A stretch of 64,000 nucleotides of DNA. Origin: Metapseudomonas resinovorans DSM 21078 (GTDB lineage: Bacteria > Pseudomonadota > Gammaproteobacteria > Pseudomonadales > Pseudomonadaceae). The position numbers were made by a program, and so were the translations under genes. Under the pieces are notes generated by a model. That model saw nothing but the letters and a program-made list of their open reading frames with translations. It was not told the origin of the DNA and searched no databases. Below are positions 55,434 to 63,584 of this stretch, piece after piece (position 1 is the stretch's first letter; every line of letters starts with the position of its first letter). The stretch lies in the NCBI RefSeq assembly GCF_000423545.1, contig NZ_AUIE01000014.1, forward strand, positions 112,434 to 176,433, written 5' to 3'.

Positions 55434-55485
55434 GCTTGCCTCGCCTATTCCCAGGCCACTTTTTTCCCTGCCAAGGAACCGGAAT

Positions 55486-56637
55486 ATGTTGCTCCGCCGC
55501 ATGCTCATCATGCTGGGCGTAGTTGCCCTCGTGGTCCTCGCCCTCGCCGCCTACAAAGGCTTCTCGATCTACCAGCAGGTCCAGCAGTTCTCTGCGCCTC
55601 AGCCCCCCATCAGCGTCTCGGCCGAGAACGCCGTCGAACAGCCCTGGCAAAGCCGCCTGCCCGCCATCGGCTCATTGAAGGCCTTCCAGGGCGTCGATCT
55701 GACTGTTGAAGCCAGCGGCACCGTCCAGGACGTGCTCTTCCTCTCAGGCGAGAAGGTCAAGCTGGGCCAACCGCTGATCCAGATGGACAGCGACGTGGAG
55801 CGCGCCAGCCTGGCCACCGCCGAGGCCGAGCTGTCCCTGGCACGCGTCGAGTTCGCACGCGGCCGCAGCCTGGTCAGCCGGCAGAACATCTCCAAGAGCG
55901 AGTTCGACCGCCTTTCCTCGGAACTCCAGGCGGCCACCGGCAAGGTCGCCCAGCTCAAGGCCCTGCTGGACAAGAAACGCATCATCGCGCCCTTCTCCGG
56001 CACCATCGGCATCCGCCAGGTGGACGTGGGCGACTTCCTCTCCTCCGGCACCACCATCGCGACCCTGCAGGACCTCAACACCCTCTTCGTCGACTTCTTC
56101 CTGCCGGAACAGTCCGCACCGCTGCTGAAGGTCGGCCAGAAGGTGCGCATCAGCGTCGCCGCCTTCCCGGGCGAATCCTTCGAAGGCGACATCGCCGCTC
56201 TGAATCCCAAGGTGGAGGAAACCACCCGTAACCTGCAGGTTCGCGCCATGTTGCAGAACCCCGACGGCAAGCTGCTGCCGGGCATGTTCGCCAACCTGGA
56301 AGTACTGCTGCCAGGCGACCAGGAGCGCGTGGTGGTGTCGGAAAGCGCCATCACCTACACCCTCTACGGCAACTCGGTGTACGTGATCGGCGAGAAGAAG
56401 ACCGCCGAAGGCCAGCCCGAAAAAGGCCAGGACGGCCAGCCTCAATTGGTGGTGGAGCGTCGCTTCGTCGAGACCGGCGAGCGTCGTGATGGCAAGGTCG
56501 TGGTGCTCAAGGGCCTCGAGGCCGGCGAACAGGTGGTGACCTCCGGCCAGCTCAAGCTGGACAACGGTTCACACGTCGCCATCGTCCCTGACCAGACCCT
56601 GGCCACCAAACCGGAAAATCAAGCCCGCGCCCAGTGA
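55486..56637 (+). CDS. mexV: RND efflux membrane-fusion protein MexV
   Basis: 383 residues. N-terminal membrane anchor (MLLRRMLIMLGVVALVVLALAAY, no lipobox), biotinyl-lipoyl-like GSLKAFQGVDLTVEASGTVQDVLFLSGEKVKLGQPLIQMD, coiled-coil hairpin, and a barrel domain with APFSGTIGIRQVDVGDFLSSGTTIATLQD. Periplasmic adaptor of a tripartite pump. Followed by mexW in frame-overlap distance, and by recalled synteny the MexVW system, which uses an unlinked OprM-type channel. Confidence 0.92.
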   Translation: MLLRRMLIMLGVVALVVLALAAYKGFSIYQQVQQFSAPQPPISVSAENAVEQPWQSRLPAIGSLKAFQGVDLTVEASGTVQDVLFLSGEKVKLGQPLIQMDSDVERASLATAEAELSLARVEFARGRSLVSRQNISKSEFDRLSSELQAATGKVAQLKALLDKKRIIAPFSGTIGIRQVDVGDFLSSGTTIATLQDLNTLFVDFFLPEQSAPLLKVGQKVRISVAAFPGESFEGDIAALNPKVEETTRNLQVRAMLQNPDGKLLPGMFANLEVLLPGDQERVVVSESAITYTLYGNSVYVIGEKKTAEGQPEKGQDGQPQLVVERRFVETGERRDGKVVVLKGLEAGEQVVTSGQLKLDNGSHVAIVPDQTLATKPENQARAQ

Positions 56638-56663
56638 CCCTCACGCGCGCGAAGGAACGGAAC

Positions 56664-59600
56664 ATGGCTTTCACAGATCCTTTCATCCGTCGCCCGGTAC
56701 TGGCGACCGTGGTCAGCCTGCTGATCGTGCTGCTGGGCTTCCAGGCCTTCAGCAAGCTGGTGATCCGCCAGTACCCACAGATGGAGAACGCCCTGATCAC
56801 GGTGACCACCGCCTACCCGGGCGCCAACGCCGAGACCATCCAGGGCTACATCACCCAGCCGCTGCAGCAGAGCCTGGCCAGTGCCGAAGGCATCGACTAC
56901 ATGACGTCGTCGAGCCAGCAGAACATGTCGGTCATCCAGATCTACGCCCGCATCGGCGCCAACTCCGACCGTCTCTTCACCGAACTGCTGGCCAAGGCCA
57001 ATGAAGTGAAGAACCAGTTGCCCCAGGACGCCGAAGACCCGGTGCTGTCCAAGGAAGCGGCCGACTCGACGGCGCTGATGTACATCAGCTTCTATAGCGA
57101 TCAGCTGTCCAACCCGCAGATCACCGACTACCTGTCGCGGGTGATCCAGCCCAAGCTGGCCACCCTGCCCGGCATGGCCGAGGCGGAAATCCTCGGCAAC
57201 CAGGTCTTCGCCATGCGCCTGTGGCTGGACCCGGTCCGCATGGCGGCCTACGGCATCACTGCCAACGACGTCAGCGACGCCGTGCGCAAGTACAACTTCC
57301 TCTCCGCCGCAGGCGAAGTGAAGGGCCAGTACGTGGTGACCAGCATCAACGCCACCACCGACCTCAAGTCACCGGAAGCCTTCGGCGCCATCCCGGTGAA
57401 AACGGTGGGTGACAGCCGCGTGCTGGTACGCGACATCGCACGGGTAGAGATGGGCGCGGAGAACTACGACTCCATCAGCTCGTTCGACGGTATTCCTTCG
57501 GTCTACATCGGCATCAAGGGCACTCCCAGCGCCAACCCGCTGGACGTGATCAAGCACGTGCGCACCATCATGCCGGAGCTTGAGTCCCAGCTGCCGCCGA
57601 ACCTCAAGGTGTCCATCGCCTACGACGCCACCCGTTTCATCCAGGCCTCGATCGACGAAGTGGTGAAGACCCTGGGCGAAGCGGTACTGATCGTGATCGT
57701 GGTCGTCTTCCTGTTCCTCGGTGCGTTCCGCTCGGTGCTGATCCCGGTGATCACCATCCCGCTGTCGATGATCGGCGTGCTCTTCTTCATGCAGTTGATG
57801 GGCTACTCCATCAACCTGCTGACCCTGCTGGCCATGGTGCTCGCCATCGGCCTGGTGGTGGACGACGCCATCGTGGTGGTGGAGAACATCCACCGGCATA
57901 TCGAGGAGGGCAAGACGCCGTTCGATGCCGCCATCGAGGGTGCCCGCGAGATCGCCGTGCCGGTGGTGTCCATGACCATCACCCTGGCGGCGGTGTATGC
58001 GCCCATCGGCTTCCTCGAAGGCCTGACCGGCGCGCTGTTCCGAGAGTTCGCCCTGACCCTGGCGGGTGCGGTGATCATCTCCGGCATCGTCGCCCTGACC
58101 CTGTCGCCGATGATGTGCTCCAAGCTGCTGCGCCACGATGAGAATCCGTCAGGCCTGGCGCACAAGCTGGACATGATCTTCGACCGCCTCAAGCGGCGTT
58201 ATCAGAGCGCCCTGCACGGCACCCTGAACACCCGCCCGGTGGTGGTGGTGTTCGCGGTAATCGTGCTGTGCCTGATCCCGGTGCTGCTGAAGTTCACCAA
58301 GAGCGAGCTGGCTCCCGACGAAGACCAGGGCATCGTCTTCATCATGGCCAAGGCGCCGCAACCGACCAACCTGGACTACCTGAATGCCTACACCGGCAAG
58401 TTCGTCGAGATTTTCAAGGCGTTCCCCGAGTACTACTCGTCGTTCCAGATCAACGGCTTCGATGGTGTGCAGTCGGGCATAGGCGGGTTCCTGCTGAAAC
58501 CCTGGGATGACCGCGAGCGCACCCAGATGGAGCTGCTCCACGAGGTGCAGGCCAAGCTCAACCAGATCCCCGGCCTGCAGATCTTCGGTTTCAACCTGCC
58601 ATCGCTACCAGGCACCGGCGAAGGCCTGCCGTTCCAGTTCGTGATCAACACCCCCAACGACTACGAGTCGCTGCTGCAGGTGACCGAACGCATCAAGGCG
58701 CGCGCCATGGAGTCAGGCAAGTTCGCCTTCCTCAACGTCGACCTGGCGTTCGACAAACCGGAAGTGGTGGTGGACATCGACCGCGCGAAAGCAGCGCAGA
58801 TGGGCGTGTCCATGGAAGACCTGGGCTCGACCCTGGCCATCCTGCTGGGGGAAGGCGAGATCAATCGCTTCACCATCGACGGCCGCAGCTACAAGGTGAT
58901 CGCCCAGGTGGAACGTGCCTATCGGGACAACCCGGGCTGGCTGAGCAACTACTACGTGAAGAGCGAAAGCGGCACGATGGTGCCCCTGTCGACCTTGATC
59001 AGTGTGCATGACAGCGCCCGGCCGACCCGTCTGAAGCAGTTCCAGCAGCTCAACTCGGCAGTCATCGAAGGATTCCCGCTGGTGAGCATGGGTGAAGCCA
59101 TCGACACCGTGACGCAGATCGCCCGCGAAGAAGCACCGCGTGGCTACGGCTTCGACTACGCCGGCGCCTCGCGCCAGTACGTGCAGGAAGGCAGCGCACT
59201 CTACGTCACCTTCGCGCTGGCCCTGGCGATCATCTTCCTGGTGCTGGCCGCGCAGTTCGAAAGCTTCCGCGACCCGCTGGTCATCCTGGTGACGGTGCCG
59301 CTGTCCATCTGCGGTGCGCTGATCCCGCTGTTCCTCGGCGTGTCCAGCATGAACATCTACACCCAGGTGGGCCTGGTGACCCTGATCGGCCTGATCAGCA
59401 AGCACGGCATCCTGATCGTGGAGTTCGCCAATCAGTTGCGCCGCGAGAAAGGCCTGACGGCCCGTGAAGCGGTGGAAGAAGCCGCCGCCATCCGCCTGCG
59501 CCCGGTACTGATGACCACAGCCGCCATGGTGTTCGGCATGGTGCCGCTGATCCTCGCCACCGGCGCTGGTGCGGTCAGCCGCTTCGACATCGGCCTGGTC

Positions 59601-59717
59601 ATCGCCACCGGCATGTCCATCGGTACGCTGTTCACGCTCTTCGTCCTGCCTTGCGTCTACACACTGCTGGCGAAGAAAGAGCTGCAGCCGGAAGGCCAGC
59701 CGTCGACCAGCCACTGA
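56664..59717 (+). CDS. mexW: RND multidrug efflux pump MexW
   Basis: 1017 residues, twelve membrane helices in two halves. FIRRPVLATVVSLLIVLLGFQAFSKL at the N-terminus, TM4 proton relay GLVVDDAIVVVENIHRHIEEG with the two Asp, and PVLMTTAAMVFGMVPLILATGAG in the second half. Exports drugs by proton antiport. The start at 56664 has GAAGGA; 27 bp after the mexV stop. No outer-membrane gene follows. Confidence 0.95.
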   Translation: MAFTDPFIRRPVLATVVSLLIVLLGFQAFSKLVIRQYPQMENALITVTTAYPGANAETIQGYITQPLQQSLASAEGIDYMTSSSQQNMSVIQIYARIGANSDRLFTELLAKANEVKNQLPQDAEDPVLSKEAADSTALMYISFYSDQLSNPQITDYLSRVIQPKLATLPGMAEAEILGNQVFAMRLWLDPVRMAAYGITANDVSDAVRKYNFLSAAGEVKGQYVVTSINATTDLKSPEAFGAIPVKTVGDSRVLVRDIARVEMGAENYDSISSFDGIPSVYIGIKGTPSANPLDVIKHVRTIMPELESQLPPNLKVSIAYDATRFIQASIDEVVKTLGEAVLIVIVVVFLFLGAFRSVLIPVITIPLSMIGVLFFMQLMGYSINLLTLLAMVLAIGLVVDDAIVVVENIHRHIEEGKTPFDAAIEGAREIAVPVVSMTITLAAVYAPIGFLEGLTGALFREFALTLAGAVIISGIVALTLSPMMCSKLLRHDENPSGLAHKLDMIFDRLKRRYQSALHGTLNTRPVVVVFAVIVLCLIPVLLKFTKSELAPDEDQGIVFIMAKAPQPTNLDYLNAYTGKFVEIFKAFPEYYSSFQINGFDGVQSGIGGFLLKPWDDRERTQMELLHEVQAKLNQIPGLQIFGFNLPSLPGTGEGLPFQFVINTPNDYESLLQVTERIKARAMESGKFAFLNVDLAFDKPEVVVDIDRAKAAQMGVSMEDLGSTLAILLGEGEINRFTIDGRSYKVIAQVERAYRDNPGWLSNYYVKSESGTMVPLSTLISVHDSARPTRLKQFQQLNSAVIEGFPLVSMGEAIDTVTQIAREEAPRGYGFDYAGASRQYVQEGSALYVTFALALAIIFLVLAAQFESFRDPLVILVTVPLSICGALIPLFLGVSSMNIYTQVGLVTLIGLISKHGILIVEFANQLRREKGLTAREAVEEAAAIRLRPVLMTTAAMVFGMVPLILATGAGAVSRFDIGLVIATGMSIGTLFTLFVLPCVYTLLAKKELQPEGQPSTSH

Positions 59718-59734
59718 GCCATGAGGCGATGAAC

Positions 59735-59762
59735 AAAAAACCCCGCTTTCGCGGGGTTTTTC
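59735..59762. terminator. Terminator after mexW
   Basis: AAAAAACCCCGC-TTTC-GCGGGGTTTTT, usable in both directions between convergent genes. Confidence 0.9.
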
Positions 59763-59774
59763 ATGAATCCTGCC

Positions 59775-59999
59775 TCACTCCTGACTACGCAGTCCCTGCG
59801 ACAGGCCGACCATGAACAGCAGTAGATTCTCGTCGGGTTGCACCTGCGCTTTCAGGCGCGCGTTAGGCGGCAATGGGCAGTAACCCAGCCCGTTGACGCT
59901 AACCACTGAGGGTGTAGGTTCATGCCAGGCAGCCACCGCCAGGGAGGCCACCCCCAAGGCGCCGACGAGGAACAAAGCTCGCGTGACTTCTAACTTCAT
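59775..59999 (-). CDS. Small exported protein, last gene of the ColR-linked operon
   Basis: 74 residues with an N-terminal signal/anchor (MKLEVTRALFLVGALGVASLAVAAW), then a short Pro-rich part and LLLFMVGLSQGLRSQE. Shares ATGA with the inaA stop, so it is translationally coupled. No known family. Context implies an envelope role under ColR. Confidence 0.75.
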   Translation of the reverse strand: MKLEVTRALFLVGALGVASLAVAAWHEPTPSVVSVNGLGYCPLPPNARLKAQVQPDENLLLFMVGLSQGLRSQE

Positions 60000-60697
60000 G
60001 TTCGCAACCCCTTGATAGCGCTGCCAAACGCTGCTTCATAACCGTAGATCAGTATCTGCCAATCCGCCTCATCCAGTGACGAATGGCGCTTAAACTGCCA
60101 CAGGTCGCGCAGCGCTGCCCGTTTGCTCGACAGCCGGCGCCGGGCTTTTTCCAGGTCCAGCAGGGCCACTTCGGGCAGTCCACCCTCCCCCATCGGGCGC
60201 ACGAAGACGTGCTTGGCATAGAGGCAACCGTGCTGCCACCGGCCTTGATGCAGGCGGCAGAGGGTAGCTGCCAATTGTTGCAGTACGAGGTGTCTTTCCC
60301 CCTCTCCTTTCGTTGCCGCGTACCAGCGCTCGAATTCGATGAAACCGTCCAGAGCCTCGGTCACCAGCAGCCCTTGCCAGCCACTGTCGGCCTGGTAACG
60401 AACCCCGCCATAGACCAACCGCGGAACTCGCACACCCAAGCGTTCGATGGCGAGCAGCGCGTCCCGCTCGCGCAGCACAGTCGGTCGGCCAAAGGGGTGG
60501 CGAAGACTGCGGTAGAGATGTCCGACCTGTCGCTTGAGGTACAGCTGCGTGCCATCGGCCAGATGCACTCTCTGCACACCGCTCTCACCACCACGGCGGA
60601 GGTTGGGAGCTTCCACCCAATCACCACGCATGACCCAGAAGCGTAGAAAGCGCTCGTCCTCGGTAGGATTCGCAATGCTGGCCCAGTCAGAGGGCAT
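59996..60697 (-). CDS. inaA: InaA/lipopolysaccharide-kinase-like protein
   Basis: 233 residues from ATG 60697; the long upstream frame is out of family and overlaps the methyltransferase. Kinase-like elements: LADGTQLYLKRQ, RERDALLAIERLGVRVPRLVYGG, HQGRWQHGCLYAKHVFV and LLDLEKARRRL (the H-G...H and D-L-E catalytic/metal loop of Kdo/WaaP-type kinases). Probably modifies LPS or another envelope component. Overlaps the methyltransferase end by 11 nt. Confidence 0.88.
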   Translation of the reverse strand: MPSDWASIANPTEDERFLRFWVMRGDWVEAPNLRRGGESGVQRVHLADGTQLYLKRQVGHLYRSLRHPFGRPTVLRERDALLAIERLGVRVPRLVYGGVRYQADSGWQGLLVTEALDGFIEFERWYAATKGEGERHLVLQQLAATLCRLHQGRWQHGCLYAKHVFVRPMGEGGLPEVALLDLEKARRRLSSKRAALRDLWQFKRHSSLDEADWQILIYGYEAAFGSAIKGLRT

Positions 60698-61382
60698 GGA
60701 CCGTCGCCTTGCGCAGCACGTAGACCCGCCACATCGCATAGAACGGCAGGAAGTCCAGATGCTCCTGGATCTCGAATCCGGCTTCGCGGAACTCCGCCTC
60801 AGCCGTGGCCACAGGCAATACGAAGCGGTTCTGGTAACCCGTTTCCGCGCGCCGGGACTGGCGGCGGCTTTCCAGGCGGCGGCGCTTCCAGGCCTTGTAG
60901 TTGCCATCGACCCAGAGGGACAGGATCAGGCTGTCGCGGGTCACCCGGTGGCATTCGCGCAACAGCGCCAAGCGATCAGCTGAATCGCCGATGTGGTGCA
61001 GCAGACGCATGCAGAAGACGCTGTCGACGGCGTTCGCCGGCAGATCGATGGCAAAGGCCGAGGTCTGCATCATGCGCACCCGTTTGACCAGTTCCGGTGG
61101 CTGGAACTCGTTGGCCACCCGCAACATCTCTTCCGAATTGTCGGCGCCGATGATGACCCGGTTGGGCTTCTCCGCTAGCAACGACCAGAAGCGTCCGGCA
61201 CCGCAGGGCAGGTCAAGCACCAGGCCTGGCTCGTCAGCCAAGGCCAAGGCACGCCGCGCCAGTTGCTGGTCGCGCCAGTTGGAGAGGCGACGCGAGAGGC
61301 CGGACTGATGCTTGCGGAAGTAGGCTTCGGCATGCTCGCGGTCGTACTTATCGGAGAACTCGAGATTGATCGGGCGGGTCAT
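60687..61382 (-). CDS. Class I SAM-dependent methyltransferase
   Basis: 231 residues. SAM-binding LVLDLPCGAGRFWSLLAEKPNRVIIGADNSEEML and the post-motif VDSVFCMRLLHHIGDSADRLALLRECHRVTRDSLILS. Acceptor unknown. First gene of methyltransferase-inaA-small ORF; a ColR-box-like site lies 68 bp upstream of its ATG (GGAGGT ribosome site at the start). Confidence 0.9.
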   Translation of the reverse strand: MTRPINLEFSDKYDREHAEAYFRKHQSGLSRRLSNWRDQQLARRALALADEPGLVLDLPCGAGRFWSLLAEKPNRVIIGADNSEEMLRVANEFQPPELVKRVRMMQTSAFAIDLPANAVDSVFCMRLLHHIGDSADRLALLRECHRVTRDSLILSLWVDGNYKAWKRRRLESRRQSRRAETGYQNRFVLPVATAEAEFREAGFEIQEHLDFLPFYAMWRVYVLRKATVHAL

Positions 61383-61450
61383 GGACCACCTCCGGCGGGA
61401 AGATGGTCCCTAACCTAATCACGCTGACGTCAAGGGCGGGTCAAACGCAG

Positions 61451-61466
61451 GTGAAAAAAACGTCAA
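61451..61466 (-). promoter_or_regulatory. ColR-box-like site
   Basis: On the minus strand TTGACGTTTTTTTCAC, which fits every position of the ColR motif as I recall it from P. putida work (YYNASNNYTTTTTCAC). It overlaps the colS stop codon (61463-61465) and points at the methyltransferase-inaA operon. A direct target of ColR is therefore likely. Confidence 0.7.
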
Positions 61467-62752
61467 TTGGCGGGCAGATCGCTCGCCTTGAGATCCACCT
61501 GGAAACGGCAACCGGTGGGTTCCATTGCGCTCAACCTGACTGCCCAGCCCTGGTTCTCGCAAATCCGCTGGACCAGCGAAAGTCCGAGCCCTAGGCCGTC
61601 GCCACGCCGCGCCGGGCCGCGAATGAAGGGTCGGAACATGGCTTCACGGTCCTCCTCCGGGATGCCCACGCCGCTATCCTCCACTACGAAACCGCTCTCT
61701 TCGAGCACCAGTCGGATGCTTCCGCTGTCGGTGTAGTGCAAGGCGTTGCGCAGGAGGTTGCCCAGTACCGAGCGCAGGAAGGAGGCATTGTAGCGCTGCT
61801 CCTGGGGCGGACCGGGCCGGTACTCGAAGCTGAGGCCCTTGTTCTCGATGTGCTCGCGCCATTGACCCGCCAGGTCGTCGGCCACGCTGCGCAAGCTCGC
61901 CTGGGGGGCCAGGTTGGTTTCGTCGCGCTGTGAGCGGGCAAGCATCAGGAAGGTTTGCACCAGGTCGCGCATTTCTTCGGTGGCGCGAGCGATGCGTTGC
62001 ACCTGGACACGACCACGTGGGTCGAGGTGGGAATTGTCCGCCAGCAGTTCACAGGAGGTGGCCAGCACCATGAGCGGCGTACGCAGTTCATGGCTGACGT
62101 CGCTGGTGAACAGTCGCTCGCGATTCAGTACTTCATGCAGGCGGCCCAGTGTGTCATCGAAGGCCTGCGCCAGTTGTCCAACCTCGTCGGCGGCGTAGTC
62201 CGGAGCCAGCGGCGGCGCCATTCCGAGCAACTGGTCACGATGGCGAACCTGGCCGGCCAGTCGAACCACCGGCTCGATCACCTTGCGCGCAAGTATCCAG
62301 CCCAGCACCAGGGCCAGCAGCACGCTGAGGACGAAACCGACCATCACCACCCGGTAGAGCACCTGTTCGCGAGCCTCGAAATCGCTCTGGTCCTGTAGCA
62401 TCACGTAGCGATGGCCATCGATCTCGCGGACCAGCGCATGATAGGAACTTCGCCCCTCGAACACTTCGTGGAAGCCCGGCGTCAGGCTGGACAGATTCTC
62501 AGGCACCGCAGTCGGCGCGGGGCCCTCGCTGCTGTAGAAACGGGTATCACTGCCCAGGCTTGGTGGCCGTCCCGCAGCATGGCTTTCGGTGAGCACCCGG
62601 TTGAGCTCATTGTTCAGATCGCGGGAGATCAACTGCTCTTCAATCAGATGCACGACTTCGATGATGCCCACGGCGAAGGTGCCCCCCACCAGGCTGGTCA
62701 TCAGTACGAAGGCGATGAGGATCCGCCGGGCCAGGCTGTGCTTAAACTCCAT
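61463..62752 (-). CDS. colS: Sensor histidine kinase ColS
   Basis: 429 residues. TM1 (about 9-31), periplasmic sensor with H35, E38, E96 (HEVFEG, an ExxE), H105 and E129 (EARE), the zinc/iron ligands reported for P. putida ColS; TM2 (about 134-155), HAMP, phospho-acceptor H221 in DVSHELRTPLMVL, and N/G boxes (LLRNALHY, DGLGLGLSLV). Senses excess Zn/Fe and phosphorylates ColR. Overlaps colR by 11 nt. Confidence 0.95.
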   Translation of the reverse strand: MEFKHSLARRILIAFVLMTSLVGGTFAVGIIEVVHLIEEQLISRDLNNELNRVLTESHAAGRPPSLGSDTRFYSSEGPAPTAVPENLSSLTPGFHEVFEGRSSYHALVREIDGHRYVMLQDQSDFEAREQVLYRVVMVGFVLSVLLALVLGWILARKVIEPVVRLAGQVRHRDQLLGMAPPLAPDYAADEVGQLAQAFDDTLGRLHEVLNRERLFTSDVSHELRTPLMVLATSCELLADNSHLDPRGRVQVQRIARATEEMRDLVQTFLMLARSQRDETNLAPQASLRSVADDLAGQWREHIENKGLSFEYRPGPPQEQRYNASFLRSVLGNLLRNALHYTDSGSIRLVLEESGFVVEDSGVGIPEEDREAMFRPFIRGPARRGDGLGLGLSLVQRICENQGWAVRLSAMEPTGCRFQVDLKASDLPAN

Positions 62753-63425
62753 CAGCGGACTCCGCCAGGCGATAGCCGAGCCCGTGCAGGGTATGCAGCA
62801 ACGGCTTGCCGAAAGGCTTGTCGATCACCTGGCGCAACTGATGGATATGACTGCGCAGGCTGTCGCTGTCGGGGCAGTCATCGCCCCAGAGGGCTTCTTC
62901 CAGGACTTCGCGGCGCACCAGATGCGGGCTTTTCTGCATCAACACGGCGAGTAGTTTGAGGCCGATGGGGTGGAGCTTCAGCGGCTTGCCCGCACGACTG
63001 ACCTCCAGGGTGTCCAGGTCGTAGCTGAGATCGGCAACTTGCAGGGCACGCTTGCCACCCCCCTGGGAGCGACGCAGCACAGCCTCCATACGGGCAGCCA
63101 GTTCGGAAAGAGCGAAGGGTTTGAGCAGGTAGTCATCCGCGCCGGCCTTGAAACCCTGAAGGCGATCGTCCAGGGAATCCCGTGCGGTGAGCATGATCAC
63201 AGGCGTGTCGCGCCGCGCTTCTTCACGCAGTCGGCGGCACAGGCTGTAGCCATCCAGCCCCGGCAACATGATGTCCAGCACGACCAGGTCATAGTGTTCG
63301 CTGCTGGCCAGGTGCAAGCCGGAAAGGCCGTCTCGCGCGCAGTCGACGCTGTACCCCTTGAGCTCGAGGAAATCGACCATGTTGGCCAGGATGTCGTTGT
63401 TGTCTTCGACCAGCAGGATGCGCAT
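62742..63425 (-). CDS. colR: Response regulator ColR
   Basis: 227 residues, OmpR/PhoB type: receiver MRILLVEDNNDILANMV with phospho-acceptor D51 (LVVLDIMLPGLDG), T-loop and LLKPFAL Lys; winged-helix DNA-binding end (LLAVLMQKSPHLVRREVLEEALWGDDCPDSDSLRSHIHQLRQVIDKPFG...GLGYRL). Controls envelope-protection genes, probably including the methyltransferase-inaA operon next door. The start at 63425 follows GGAG. Confidence 0.95.
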   Translation of the reverse strand: MRILLVEDNNDILANMVDFLELKGYSVDCARDGLSGLHLASSEHYDLVVLDIMLPGLDGYSLCRRLREEARRDTPVIMLTARDSLDDRLQGFKAGADDYLLKPFALSELAARMEAVLRRSQGGGKRALQVADLSYDLDTLEVSRAGKPLKLHPIGLKLLAVLMQKSPHLVRREVLEEALWGDDCPDSDSLRSHIHQLRQVIDKPFGKPLLHTLHGLGYRLAESADGV

Positions 63426-63584
63426 CGGCTCAACTCCATTCATCAATCCGCGGAAGGCCAGTTGCCGGCCCGAGCACCGTTGAGCAGAAGCCCTGCAGGA
63501 TATTCAGGCGACGCGGTATCGGCGGATCATACCCATGGCCTGGTGGTCCGCCCAACTCCAGGCGCAAGAAAAAGCCCCGCACTA

